Assembly: GCA_902805475.1 (NCBI GenBank)
Contig: CADCSX010000010.1
Coordinates: forward strand, 1,116,001-1,180,000
Direction: 5' to 3'
Length of the DNA: 64,000 bases
Source of the DNA: Entonaema liquescens
Taxonomy: Eukaryota > Ascomycota > Sordariomycetes > Xylariales > Xylariaceae
The notes under the pieces are model-generated. The model searched no databases and was not told where the DNA came from. It saw nothing but the letters and a program-made list of their open reading frames with translations. The translations under genes were made by a program, and so were the position numbers. Each line of letters opens with the position of its first letter. Position 1 is the stretch's first letter. Positions 13,293-25,100 of this stretch are shown piece by piece.

Positions 13293-15125
13293 TCACGCCG
13301 CTCCCAAGTCCGATCTAATAATCTTCGCCGCATGCTCCGCCAACGCGTAGACGCTCGCCACGGGACTAACACCCACGGCAATAGGGAAAACACTCGCGTC
13401 CACGACGCGCAGGCCCTCGCACCCGTATACCTGCAACCGGTCATCCACCACGCCGCCCAGCTCCCGCGCCATCATCGCGCACGTCCCCGCGAAGTCGTGC
13501 GAGCCCGTCGCCCAGTCGCGCACGTACCTCCTCGCGCCGTCAAGCGTGTTGTTCTCTGATAGCGGAGCGCCCGGGTTGCGTCTCCCGCCCGCACGATGCA
13601 CCCGCGAACGGCGGCGTGCGGACGATCGCTGCGCCGAGGAAGTGCACGTGGCGCGCGAGGATCTCGAGGTCGAGGGGGTGCGAGAAGTAGGCTGGGTCGA
13701 TGGCGTGCTCGGAGGAAGGGGAGGTTATGTGTACGGAGCCCCGTGATAGCGGGTGGTGGAGCTTGACGATGGCGGAGTAGTATTTCTCGTGTCCGGGGGG
13801 CGGGCCTGCTGGCGTGCCGTCTTCGGCGTAGGTGGTGAAGCCGGGGATGGTGAGGTATGTGGCTGAGGGCGAGGTGGGGGATGTGAGGACGGAGCGCACG
13901 AAGGCCTCGTGGGCGGTTGCGAAGGCTTCTGTGGTCTTTCCTGAAGCATTCTTGTGTTTCTTGTCGTCTAGCAGTTTCTCGATATCCTGTTTTCCTTCAG
14001 GGGTTTCGATGCCAGGCACGGGCAGCTGTGCTGCAACTTCAAGGTTGCCTCTGGTCCCGAAGCCGATCTGTTTCTCGTAATCTGCTTGGGCGGCGGCGAA
14101 AGCGGATGCTTCACCACGTAGAATACCATCCAACGTCTCGAAACCCTCTTGATCTGCGACCTCGAAGCACATACCGACTGAGGGATGGTTTTGAAGATTT
14201 TCACCGACATATTTGTTATCAACCACCACGTTGATTCCTAGCGATTTCAGGAGCTCGGCATCTCCAACACCGGATAATTCGAGTATCTTCGGGGAGTTTA
14301 TTGCGCCAGCACTCAATATTACCTCTTTCCGAGCTGTCGCTACCTTAGTAAGCCCGCCTTGAGTGTACTGGACGCCAGTCGCCCTAACGGGTTTCGACCC
14401 GTCGAAAATGACCTTCTCAACCAGCGTCTCGGTGTAGACAGCTAAATTCTTCCGGGGCCGCGCACGCCGAAGGTACGCATTGCCGGAATAGCTCCTCTGC
14501 TTGTTAACAGGATCAATACTGATGGCTGATAAATAAGCGCCGTAAAAATCCCCGGAAAGCGAGTCCAGAGACGTGGGATATCCCAGGTTAGCCAGCGTCG
14601 CTTTCCATACTCTTAGCCATTCCGTGTCTTCGGGGAAACTAAGTTCGAGGGGTCCATTTCCCTCTATGTCCTTGGGAGATTTCGTTAGAGTATAAGTTCT
14701 CCTTAGAGAATCAGAGAAAGACGACCAGTCCCAACCGGGATTCCCCAGCCCAGCCCAGGCGTTAACGTTGTTTTTAGAAGGAGCAGAAAAAAGAAAGTTG
14801 TTCAGTGCACTGCAGCCCCCTAGCAATCGCCCGCGAGGGACAATCGTCTCTCTGTTCCCTAGCCCTGCCTGCGGTAACTAATAAGCTGATATTCTCAATA
14901 CGCATATGTAAGACGTACCTGAGGGACGGTTCTGAATTGCCAGTCGGCGGAGCTACGGGTGAGCGAACTGCCCAAAAAGGGGGTGTCGACTCTAGGATCC
15001 TCGGTTAAGTCCTCGCCGGCTTCGAGGACTAGTATCTGCAGGCCGGGGTCCTCGGAGAGCCTAGTAGCGAGCGCAAGACCGGCTGTTCCCCCGCCAACGA
15101 CTACCACGTCGAAGACCTCGGACAT
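13293..15125 (-). CDS. GMC oxidoreductase (choline/alcohol dehydrogenase-like), frame-broken
   Basis: Exon 1 is 15125-14919 and exon 2 is 14868-13293. The N-terminus VVVVGGGTAGLALATRLSED is the FAD-binding GxGxxG fold, LLGGCSALNN is the GMC signature 1 region, and EVILSAGAINSPKILELSGVG is signature 2. The C-terminus has SHDFAGTCAM with the conserved His, followed by VDASVFPI. The family oxidises alcohols, choline, sugars or aryl alcohols using FAD. No signal peptide is visible, so it is probably cytosolic or peroxisomal. Between 13580 and 13608 the frame changes: everything up to PPFAG is in one frame and GGRRNPGAPL onward in another, consistent with one extra G in a GC-rich run. Both halves are conserved, so the break is recent or a sequencing error. 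Intact length would be about 594 residues. It is the outermost gene of the candidate metabolite region. Confidence 0.85.
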
Positions 15126-16816
15126 TGTGTGAAGAAACGGGATAGCGGACTGGTTGGTTGGAGAGTGGACGGGTAGGTCTCCGGAACGAGACTTACGGGT
15201 TGAAGGAAGTATTAAATATTAACTTATGTATGTATCTGTAAGTCGTCGTATTAAAAGCGATGTTATAATGACATTGATCGACTGTCAATTACACTGTGCA
15301 CAGTACCGCTTCGGGGATTTTTCATGGTAGCCGGATTCGTGCACATCAGCCCATATGGTACGATTCGCGCAAACATTGATATACGCATTTGCCCAGGGGT
15401 TGAATCCCTTGAGGGGTGTTCCGGCTATCTATTTCTATTTTGGGCTTTCTTATTGGAAGAAAGCTTTGAGCCTCCCATTTACCCTTGGTAGATCGAACGA
15501 ACTCGTGGAGATCGTTGTATAATCTATCTGAATCTTTGCTGCTTCGATAACTTGCTTACTGAATTCAGGGGATTGGTCGGAAATCTTGGCGATGATGGCC
15601 TAGGCTTACTTAATAATGAGACTTACATGTGCCATCACAAGCCTCTAATCTGTAGAGTCTGATTGATCTGGCGAAGTCGCCATCAAAGGCTTGCCAATAC
15701 GAATAGTAATTTGTTCATCAATGCGTGTAACTTTTACTTGCCGATGCTAAGGACGAGGTACAGATAACCACATTCTCTTTATGCCCTCGAGGAATCATCG
15801 AAAGGGATTAAATCAATAGGAATCCTCCTAATTTATGTTAGACGCTTTCATAATAATTGATCATTATTAAATGAACTATTAGATACTTAGGCCTCCCGAC
15901 ACAATTGGCCTCCAATTATTGTTAATGTCCAACTAGATAACTTCGATAGATGGCATAAAAATATCCCTTTTCTTTTTTATAATAGTGCATGATATCAAGC
16001 TTTTGTGTAGTAGCTATTGCAGGATGTAATAGGAAAGGGGGCAAAAAAAAAAGTGTTGAGTTGGCCATCTGGGGAATCGAACCCCAGGGCCTAATGATAT
16101 CTCATAATGATACTGTATAAATATATTGTAGAGAAGTTTTTAGGAATGGCGGAGTTATGAATAATTCGCTAGGCCGTACCAACACGGCCATTGACCATTT
16201 GTTAGATACCCCATATGTTGCTTTGACTTATAAGGCCTTGTTCTGGGGTGGGAAACGGTCGGGCTTGGTATGAGACCTTTGCCGTGGCTATCAAGCTCTG
16301 ACGGAGGGACATCATGTCGTGTCGCCGTTGCTTTAGTTGATGGTTGAAAGCTAAAGGGTATTAGCTATACGTTATGAACTAGATGTATGGTCAAAGCGGC
16401 TTATTTTCAGAATAGTAATGCTGTATGGAACTTAGGTACATAGCATGGAGGATGCGCATTTAATGCTTTATTTAGGGGTATTCCTTCAATAGGACCTGAC
16501 TTTGTGATCAGAGGTCCAGGTTAATTTCAACTGATGTGGTTCCGAGTAGGTATATGAGAAGAAATAGGGGTTAGGGGAAGTACCACAAAGAGGAATATGG
16601 TCTACCTAGGTATGTTATAGCTCGAAAATAAGGTTTGTAATTTAACCCTTCGCAGACATGTTTGGTGCCAATGGCATGTCAAAGATACGAGTAGAGTTTA
16701 GGCGAGGTGAACAGACTCAACACTAAAACCATTCAAGCCCCAACATAGACTAAGAAGAGAATGAGAATGAAGAAATAAGCATCAGTCATTGAGTGTATAT
16801 CTTCGTGTGTATTAAA
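15126..16816. other. A/T-rich intergenic region
   Basis: This 1.7 kb lies upstream of one GMC gene and downstream of the next. It is strongly A/T-rich around 15820-16030 and contains one tRNA-like remnant (listed separately). There is no convincing protein frame. The first few hundred bases are presumably the promoter of the 15125 gene. Confidence 0.55.
16062..16189 (-). pseudogene. degenerate tRNA-like sequence
   Basis: On the minus strand the last 35 nt form a good tRNA 3' half: a five-pair T stem TGGGG/CCCCA around a TTCGATT loop, then GATGGCC and an A at the discriminator position. About 110 nt upstream is GGCCGTG, which could pair with GATGGCC at six of seven positions. Between them I find no clear D arm or anticodon arm, and the span (128 nt) is long for a tRNA even with an intron. 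It is best read as a tRNA relic or tRNA-derived SINE fragment. Confidence 0.4.
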
Positions 16817-18947
16817 TCATTCATTCCAGTCGAGGCCTAACTCCTGGATGAGGATATCTGCTGCCTTTTCACCAATCGTCAAGGCCGTATTATTTGTATT
16901 CGCTGAGACATTCTCTGGTGCGATGCTCAAATCAGCAATCTTCAAACCGTGCACGCCGTAGACATTGAGTTTCTCGTCTACCACGCCCAGATGCTCCTGG
17001 TGGTATGGCGCCATTTTGCAGGTCCCCAATCCGTGCCAGCACGTAGTAAGGTACTTCCGTATCCATTCACTGATGGCTGCATCGTCATTAGCAGAGTACT
17101 CAATCAGGTCTTCTGTACCGTCTGGAGCGGGTTCGGCAATAGCCGCCTTTGATTCCGGAGCGAAAGCCGGGCGATGCCCTTCGATTTCTCCTAGGTATGT
17201 TTTCATTCTACGAGCTACCTCTCGCTGTTTCTTATACGCCCATATATGTGTCTTTAGGTCGATTTCATTATCGTCCGCCAGGAAACCTGTCACAAAGTCC
17301 AGAGGATCATCGAGATTCGGACCGGTGATATGCTATTCCGTTCATGTAAGTTTTAAGTAGTCTACCACTCGTACATTTGGATGCAATAGCTGATAACTTA
17401 CTATATGACCCCTAGAATAGGGGTACGCATTGTATAAGCCCAGGGAGATGTATGACCCCTTGGGGAAAGCTCTTGGATCAGCAAGGAGACTAATCAAATG
17501 ACCTGGGTTAGCACGAATGCTCAAATACCCGACGATTACTTCACGTTAGACGTACCCTGTAGACAATATTACAGTCGATAGAGGCTTTCCAGGAACATTC
17601 TTATAGTCTTTATCCCAGGCTCTTCGGAAGTCGCTGCCAAGACCATCCACCTCTGCTTCAGTAGGCCGAATCTTGGACGAGGCATCGAAACCATTCCAAC
17701 CTAAAATCTTGTCATTGTTTTTAATAAGATTGGTGACACTAGCTGGCGGGTCGATGAAAGCGACATCACTAGTTTCTTCCTTGGGGATACTCGATTTATA
17801 GTGGTAGGATATCACTTGATGATCCTGATACCCACGACCTACCCCGGGAACGTCCGCGATAACGGGAACTCCTACTCTTTTTAATATTGCAGGATCACCG
17901 ATGCCCGAACGTTCAAGAATACCTGGGTTGCCTAATGTTCCGCATGATAAGATGACTTGCTTTCGGGCTTTCACTTCTCGTAAGTTCTGTTGTGATGCGT
18001 CCGTCTGGAAAGCAGGGTTGCTTTTATACTCAACTCCAATAGCGCGCTTGCTCCCCTTATCGAACAATACCCTGGTCACCTGAGACTGGACGAGGACGTG
18101 TAAGTTCTTGTGCTTGCCGTCCTGGAGTCTCGGATGTAGATATGTACGAGCGACATCTTGGCGTTTGCCGTCTACCGACACATACTTCAAGCCGTGGGAC
18201 ACTCCGTTATTCGAATGAAGGTCCTGCAAGTCAGTAATCTCAGGATAACCCATCTTGGACATTGCGGAGATGAAGTCCTTTTCAACTTCTTCTTGGAAAA
18301 AGGGGCCACTAGAGATATGGACGGGACCGTCTACCCCGTGGTGTTCTCTTTTCCCATGGCCATGGTATGTTTCGGTCTGGAATGATCGCAAATATGATCA
18401 GTCGAAAACACTGGTAGTGGCTCTGCGGGGGTTAATCAAACTGCCTGGCTCACCTTACTCATAAACGGCCTCAATTCGTCTCCAGACCAACCTTCTATGT
18501 TCCAGGCATCGTAGTCACTACTTTGAGCTCTTGTATAGATTGAAAGGTTAATAGAACTGCCGCCGCCAAGCACTCCACCAGTCGCTACTGGAATCCCTCT
18601 ACCTGAAAGTTGGTCTTCATTCTTTGCCACGTAGTATAGGACAGTCCCGGCTTGGGGCTGTAGGTTAGCACGCCACAGGAGTGGATGAGTGATTAGGGGG
18701 TTGTCCTGATTGTTAGGCCCATGCTCAATTAACAAGATGGAGAGTTCAGGATCAGCATCGGAAAGCCTCGACGCGATGATGCATCCAGCAGTGCCTCCTA
18801 TGAAGATCGAGCACCAATTTGTTAGCCTAAAACTAACGGCGGGTGCCGCGCGTATGTTCTAGATACGAGGCTGAGACTTTACTTACCTCCAGCAATTATG
18901 ATATCAGCTTCCTGAAGGTTTTCTGGTAGTGTCTCATACAGCCCCAT
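16817..18947 (-). CDS. alcohol oxidase-like GMC oxidoreductase
   Basis: Five exons: 18947-18887, 18797-18454, 18376-17556, 17519-17402 and 17332-16817, in phase, giving about 619 residues. FAD-binding sequence spans the first intron (ADIIIAGG then GTAGCIIASRLSD). GGVLGGGSSINLSIYTRAQ is GMC signature 1, and QVILSCGTLGNPGILERSGIG is signature 2. WHGLGTCKM near the C-terminus carries the catalytic His, and NVSANTNNTALTIGEKAAD is the closing FAD region. SSDYDAWNIEGWS and GVGRGYQDH resemble alcohol (methanol) oxidases, which make aldehyde and H2O2. The terminal residues (LDWNE) are not a peroxisomal SKL signal. The intron at 17555-17520 is only 36 nt, unusually short, but reading through it meets a stop. 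Its substrate is unknown; proximity to the PKS makes a role in product tailoring possible. Confidence 0.86.
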
Positions 18948-19844
18948 GGTTCTCACATTTGGGTAAATGCCGGACAAGTGACGATGAAGTTCCTAGTTTC
19001 TAGGTATTTTGGTTTAGATATTGAGGGATTCTTGAGACTGTCGACGGGGACAGGCTCCGACCCTGAATCGACTGACCCGGATTCGTATTCTGAGTGTGAG
19101 GGATAATTGACCTGCATATCCCGTTAGTAGTCGATATATTCAAGCTGTTGTAGGTAAGACAAACCATGCGGGGACAATGGCTGGTGTTTGTCAAGAGCCA
19201 ATCAATTAGGTGAGCACCTCCTTTGCCTGCTTCTCTCCTGCACAAAAAAAAAAAAAAAAAAAAGGACGAGTATATTATATTGAAGGAAATACTTAGTACC
19301 TGAGTAAGCGAGTAATATGTATTAAGTTATGAAAAGCACTAGGAAATCGGCCCTCCTAATCAGCGATCCGCAAGATGGCACCAACTACGTCAAGTCCTAC
19401 CCTTAGGGTTGTACAAGGACGAGTTATAACAACCCAGTTACATCAAGGAATACACCCGTTACACAAAATAAGCTTTCCAATCTTGTATTTCATAGGTAGG
19501 CGCCGGCTAGGGATGCCGAGTCAGCCCCACGGGTAGATGGCATAAGCTGACGGGCACATCTGGGGTTGCGACAACAGTGGTAAGTTAACCACTATCAGTG
19601 ATATTTATCGAAGCTACTGTGACTTTTCTACATACACTGTGTTGGTGTACCTACTGGTCTTGTTGCAACTCTATTGCGTCTTGGTTGGTTCTTTGGTTGG
19701 TTCCTATACGAAAGATGATTGGTGGTGATCTCGTACCTATGTGTCATGACAATGACATAATATTGATTCAGCGTTAAATATCACATATCAAATGAAACTA
19801 TTTTAAACCCCCTATCGGGTTACAAGGTATTCATTGATTTCCCC
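18948..19844. promoter_or_regulatory. upstream region of the GMC gene at 16817-18947
   Basis: This 0.9 kb lies between the GMC start and the 3' end of the next minus-strand gene. It should contain the GMC promoter. A run of 20 A sits at 19244-19263. I see no further gene. Confidence 0.5.
19244..19263. repeat. poly(A) run, 20 nt
   Basis: Twenty consecutive A in non-coding DNA. It could be a nucleosome-depleting promoter element or the tail of an old retrotransposed copy; there is no coding relic beside it. Confidence 0.9.
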
Positions 19845-21302
19845 TCATCGAGAATGGGTTTCCATCCATGGATGCTGCTGGTATAGAGGAGCATCCCTTA
19901 GGTTTACTCCAGGTGGAACTTCTCCAGTTGAAAACTCCGTGACCTTAAGAATTCCATTATCATTATGAAAATTGCCGCTTTGGAGCTGTTCACTTGATGG
20001 CTCTTCAGCTTTTGGTAGCTCCGTGAGTGGTACCTCACTATTCTCATTGGGTATGTTGTAGATATTTGAGGAACCTTTTCTACTATTAACCGATGTTTTC
20101 GGCGAAGATCGGTTAGAGCGAGGCATGCGCGTCCATGATCGTATAGACGACCCGATTCGTAACAGCAGTGGTGAATCTGTAAATATCTTGGGAGCTGCGG
20201 GAATGCAGAACACCATAATAACGCATGTCATCTCCATTAATCCGAAGAGAGCCACGCCTGATACGTTATAAGTTGCCTCGCCGTTGTAATCTGTCTTCAC
20301 TGTCGTGCCAACGCGACCGGCAGCACCAACACACGCGCTATTGGCTCTGACGTTAGTGTAAAGTTATATATATGCGGTGTTTGGGATTGAAAAGAGACAC
20401 TTACAGAATACCAACTGAAAATATCAAAGAGATACCAACCTTTCGCTTTTTATCCATTTGCAGGTGCCAAATGACTCGCTGTGGAAGCAGCAGAACGCAG
20501 AAATCGAAGCAAAGGTTGAAAGAAGAAGTACACAAGTCGAGAGTTTTCTTGTTGAGACATGTGCCGGGAATCCAGCCGTACCACATCTTCTCGCGCGGAA
20601 TACAGGCCAGGTTGGCAACAATGATTGCTGCGATATAAAGCAGGGCATTTGCAGCCATGATGCTGTAAGCAACCCAGAAGAAGAGGTTGCGGGTTTTGTG
20701 TGGCACGAATATACGAACCCACTCAAGGAGAATCGCTGTCTTCACAAATAGCATGGCGAAACAATAAAGCATTTGAAGGAGGTAGAGGTCCTTGAAAGGA
20801 TTTAGTATTCTATGATTATGCTGTCGGGCGTAGGTTGTAACCTACGTATATGACATGTGGCATGTCAATCAAGCGAACATTCCATTGTCGAACAAAAAGG
20901 CCAATACGTTGAAGCATATCTATGACACTCCATGAACAGGCAACGAACATTGCCTATAGATACTATCAGTACATCATCATATAAAGTCTCTTGGGGCAAT
21001 AGATTCAGTAGTCACGTACGTATCCTGCTATTCCAAGGCCTGGGTTGGAAGTTAGAAATCTTTGTCTTGTTTAACTGGGAAGGGCAATGATGTTCAATAC
21101 AGTCTTCAATTCGGATACTCTTCACGACATTCAACCTCGAATAGCAACGAAGAAGAACGCATACTGTCGCGAATACCATGCATATGATAATCACAGAGAG
21201 ACCTAGGGCGTTGTGGTTGGGTGGATCGTCGAAGTTCGAAGCTATGCTATCAGGAGGAGGATAGGCCGGGCCATACTGAACACTGACCGGAAGTAAATCC
21301 AT
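19845..21302 (-). CDS. fungal rhodopsin-domain integral membrane protein
   Basis: Five exons: 21302-21101, 21039-21020 (a 20-nt microexon), 20953-20846, 20790-20405 and 20346-19845, in phase, 405 residues. The start MDLLPVSVQYG is the first ATG. Membrane helices include LGLSVIIICMVFATVCVLLR, LLQMLYCFAMLFVKTAILLEW, LFFWVAYSIMAANALLYIAAIIV, LCFDFCVLLLP and VALFGLMEMTCVIMVFCIPAAP. The block VGTTVKTDYNGEATYNVSG lies before the last helix, as in the fungal rhodopsin-domain (Pth11-related) family. The soluble tail of about 110 residues is Ser/Pro/Glu-rich. These proteins are putative seven-helix receptors; no ligand is known. It is divergent from the PKS and shares its 833-bp intergenic region, so co-regulation is plausible. 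Genes of this family are frequent beside fungal metabolite clusters. Confidence 0.85.
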
Positions 21303-21595
21303 GGCCAATAATTATAATATCATATATTCAAACTGATATATAGTCACAGTTGAAAGAGATTTAAAACAAATGACACGGGGAAGTTGGATTTTCTACCTTC
21401 TAGACAGAAGCGCCTTGGAATACACTTGGAGTAATGAATTAATATGTCGATGAAGGACAGGCTTCAAGCCCGGAAAAGCACAATAAATCATCGCACATCA
21501 CCCACAGCTCATTCTAGCCTCCCAGTGCGGACACTGTTGGTATGAGGTACTATCACTTACATACCTAATGCTCGGCGTGGTAAGCAGAGGTTTTT

Positions 21596-21627
21596 GGTGG
21601 CAGGGTGGCAGGGTGGCAGGGTGGCAG
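21596..21627. repeat. four tandem copies of GGTGGCAG
   Basis: Four exact copies of an 8-mer lie in the divergent promoter, on the side nearer the rhodopsin-domain gene. Confidence 0.95.
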
Positions 21628-21834
21628 CGCGGTGAAACCAACCTTTACTTGACTACTACTTTACCTTCGTTAGGTAATCTTATGTACTAATAGGTATACG
21701 TGCCGCTTACGAGAAGTTGGGTAGTACAGCATAGATCGGGCGTTGATGACATGAAGGAGGCAGGTAGGCTATAAGGTTTAGGGTTCTTAAATGGTACCTA
21801 GCGTAGTTGATCAGTTATGCCATCTATCCAATAC

Positions 21835-21854
21835 ATACCTAGGTACCTAGGTAT
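21835..21854. promoter_or_regulatory. 20-bp perfect palindrome, candidate regulator site
   Basis: ATACCTAGGTACCTAGGTAT is a perfect inverted repeat. It is built from two overlapping CCTAGG palindromes and centred about 290 bp upstream of the PKS start codon. Dimeric fungal zinc-cluster or bZIP factors bind such symmetric sites, but the factor here is unknown. Confidence 0.45.
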
Positions 21855-22135
21855 ATTCTATTGGTCTAAATGCCTTCTTGTACTACATGTACTATAGACT
21901 GTATAGGTAGTCGCAGCCTCCGTTTTGATATCACCTGCTAGTGGATATCGTCTAATAGTTTATACCTATTATATTTAATCAACTTTCATAAATACGTATA
22001 TCTATTATCAGTATACCCAATTAATGTGACAATTCAGCATTACACCAAATATATATTATCCAAGTCGCTCGTCCCCTTAAAGTCTCTATCGTACCCAAAA
22101 CAGTCGAGTCTACTTACCTACTCATATACATTGGC

Positions 22136-25100
22136 ATGATGGAACCCATCGCAATCATTGGTCTTTCATTCAACCTACCCCATGGGGTCACGAATGAGTC
22201 GGCTCTATGGGAAATGCTTCAGAATGGCCAGAATATGATGACCGAATGGCCTGAATCGCGCCTAACTATTGATTCTCTCTATGACGGCGGGTCTCGGAAT
22301 CAAAACACAGTGAGCTAAATAAAGTCTTCCGCTTTGAAGTTGTCCAAGACCTAATTAGTACTGTCATAGCTTTACGCTCGCGGCGGGCACTTTGTAAATC
22401 AGGACCCAGCTGCATTTGATGCGCCTTTCTTCTCTATTACGGCAAAGGAGGCGATTGCTATGGATCCCCAGCAGCGATGGGCTATGGAGACTTCATATCA
22501 CGCCTTTGAGAACGGTAAGCCGCTGTCACGTTGACTCTAATAGAGCATTTCACTCAACATTAATGCCTAATGTTTAGCTGGGGCCCCCCTTGAAAAGCTC
22601 AAAGGTTCGAATACAGCCGTATTCGCATCATCTATGTCACACGACTACGTGCAGAACATATTCAAAGACCCTGATAATGCTCCACGTATGATGGCCACAG
22701 GTGGCGGCTCATCTATCCTAGCAAATAGGTTAAGCTGGTATTATGGTCTAACTGGACCAAGCATACATGTAGATACTGCATGCTCTGGTAGCTTAGTAGC
22801 ATTGGATCTTGCATGTCAATGCTTACGGGCTGGTGATGCTTCGATGGTCAGAAACATCCCCACTTCGGAACTGAAGGCTTAGTACTAACATGTTCTTAAG
22901 GCTTTAGTCGTTGGAACAAATCTAATGATACCTCCTGATACGTCGTTGGCCTTAGCTAATATGAATTTCACTTCTCAGGATAGTGTCTGCTGGAGCTTCG
23001 ATCATCGCGCCAATGGCTATGGGAGAGGAGAAGGTGTCCTTGCTATTCTTCTAAAACCATTAACCAAGGCATGCTCAGATAGAGACATGATTAGAGCTGT
23101 TATTCGTGCAAGTGGCGTCAATCAAGACGGCCGCACTGCTAGCTTGACGAATCCAAATGGCGATGCGCAAGAACGTCTCATTCAATCAGTCTATCGGAAG
23201 GCCGGTCTGGGATTCGACTCTACTCAATACGTGGAAGCACATGGTAAGGCGATACATTCGAATCCTGATCTACTCAAACTCTAGCTAAAAACGCACAATA
23301 CGTAATCAAGTTCAACTTGGGCTAACTCAACCTGTCACAATAGGAACTGGAACTCCTGTTGGAGACCCCATCGAGATGAAAGCGATTGGAAGTGTCTTTA
23401 GGACTTCTCGTTCTCATCAAGCCCCCATTTATGTGTATGACAAATATTCCACATATTAGTCATGTTCTGTATCTAAATTTGCTCATGTCGTTTTCTAGTG
23501 GCTCTATTAAAGCCAATATAGGACACTTGGAAGCAGGTAGCGGCCTCGCTGGTGTAGTCAAGTGTATCATGATACTGGAAAAGGGGGTTATTCCACGAAA
23601 TGCGCTATTCGAAAAGATCAACCCCGAGATAGACCTTGACTTCCTGCGTACGAAGGTAACCATTTAAAGCTAACCCATCTATATCAGTTAGTTGTGTTCT
23701 CTAACAAGGTCTTAGGTCCCGATCGAGAACGTTTCTTGGCCAACGAACGGTCTCCGCCGAGTGTCGGTAAACTCATTCGGATTTGGAGGAACGAATTCAC
23801 ATGTCATCATTGACGATGCTCTGAACTGCCTACGAGACTTTGAGTTGTCGGGTAATCATCAGACTATTCCCCATCCGCCTTCGAACCTTAAGACGGCCTT
23901 AGCTCTAAAGGAATATACGACGAACGGTATCACACATTCTACTCACGACCCAAAAACCGATAGCGAAACATGCAATACGGCCGACCTCCCAGGCTTTACC
24001 GTAGCGCCGACATTGCTAGTCTGGAGCGCCGCCAACGAAAAGGCCATCAATCGCATGGTTGCTGACTATGAAGAGTATTACAAACGTTATATCCAAGGAA
24101 GTCCTCACAAGTTGGCGCAACTGGAATATACGCTGGCTACTCGAAGGAGTAAATTGAACTGGAGAGCGTTTGCAATTGTTGACTCTCCGGATAAACCCTT
24201 ACAGTTCACCAATCCTATCCGAAGCTCTACTAAAGTCGGGCTGGGTTTCATATTTACTGGCCAGGGAGCCGCATACGCCGGTATGGGCTTGGGTCTCCTA
24301 CATTACGGAACGTTTAGACAGACTTTAGAACGAATAGATAAGATCTTCTCTAGTTTTGGATGCAAGTGGTCAGTATTAGGTACGTCCTCATGCCCCTATC
24401 TATCCACGTATGTCCTATCTGAAAGTTGAACCTGACCTGGCTTGGGAAGAACAACTTGGCAACGTGGAGACTATAAATTGCCCAGAATATAGCCAACCAC
24501 TGTGCACAGCAATTCAGATTGCTTTAGTCGAGCTGTTGAGCACCTTTGATATTGTGCCCATCGCAGTAATCGGCCATTCGTCCGGAGAGATAGCTGCAGC
24601 GTAAGCCTTGGGCGAATATTTGCCTATAATGGAGAATAAAGCTAACATACCATAAGTTACACTACAGGAGCTCTATCTTTAGAATCGGCTTGCAAAGTAG
24701 CCTATTATAGGGGTAGGGTAGCGGCAACGCTTAGAGCGACGACAGAAGGGGCTATGATGTCTGTAGAATTATCTCAGTACACAATTCCAGACTACCTTGG
24801 TAGTCTAGAAAGAACACACCTCAAGGATACCATTTCCATCGCCTGCGTCAATAGCCCGAGTAACTGTACACTCTCCGGGACCGAGATTGCGATCGATGAA
24901 ATGCAGAAAATACTCGATGAAGAGGGAATATTTGCTCGGAAGCTGAACATCGGAATCCCGTACCACTCTCCGGAGATGCTAAAGGTAGCGGACGAGTATC
25001 TAGAACCACTTGGGACATTGAATGACAGGCTCTCGGACGTTGACACGGTTTCCATGGTGTCAACGGTTACGGGACGTGTGATATCGAAAGATGTGCTAAC

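Larger units (their letters stand above)
21303..22135. promoter_or_regulatory. divergent promoter: rhodopsin-domain gene / PKS
   Basis: This 833 bp lies between two divergent start codons. It carries four exact copies of GGTGGCAG (21596-21627), several TAGGTA/TACCTA motifs and a 20-bp perfect palindrome (21835-21854) about 280 bp before the PKS ATG. Any cluster-specific regulator would be expected to bind here. Confidence 0.6.
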
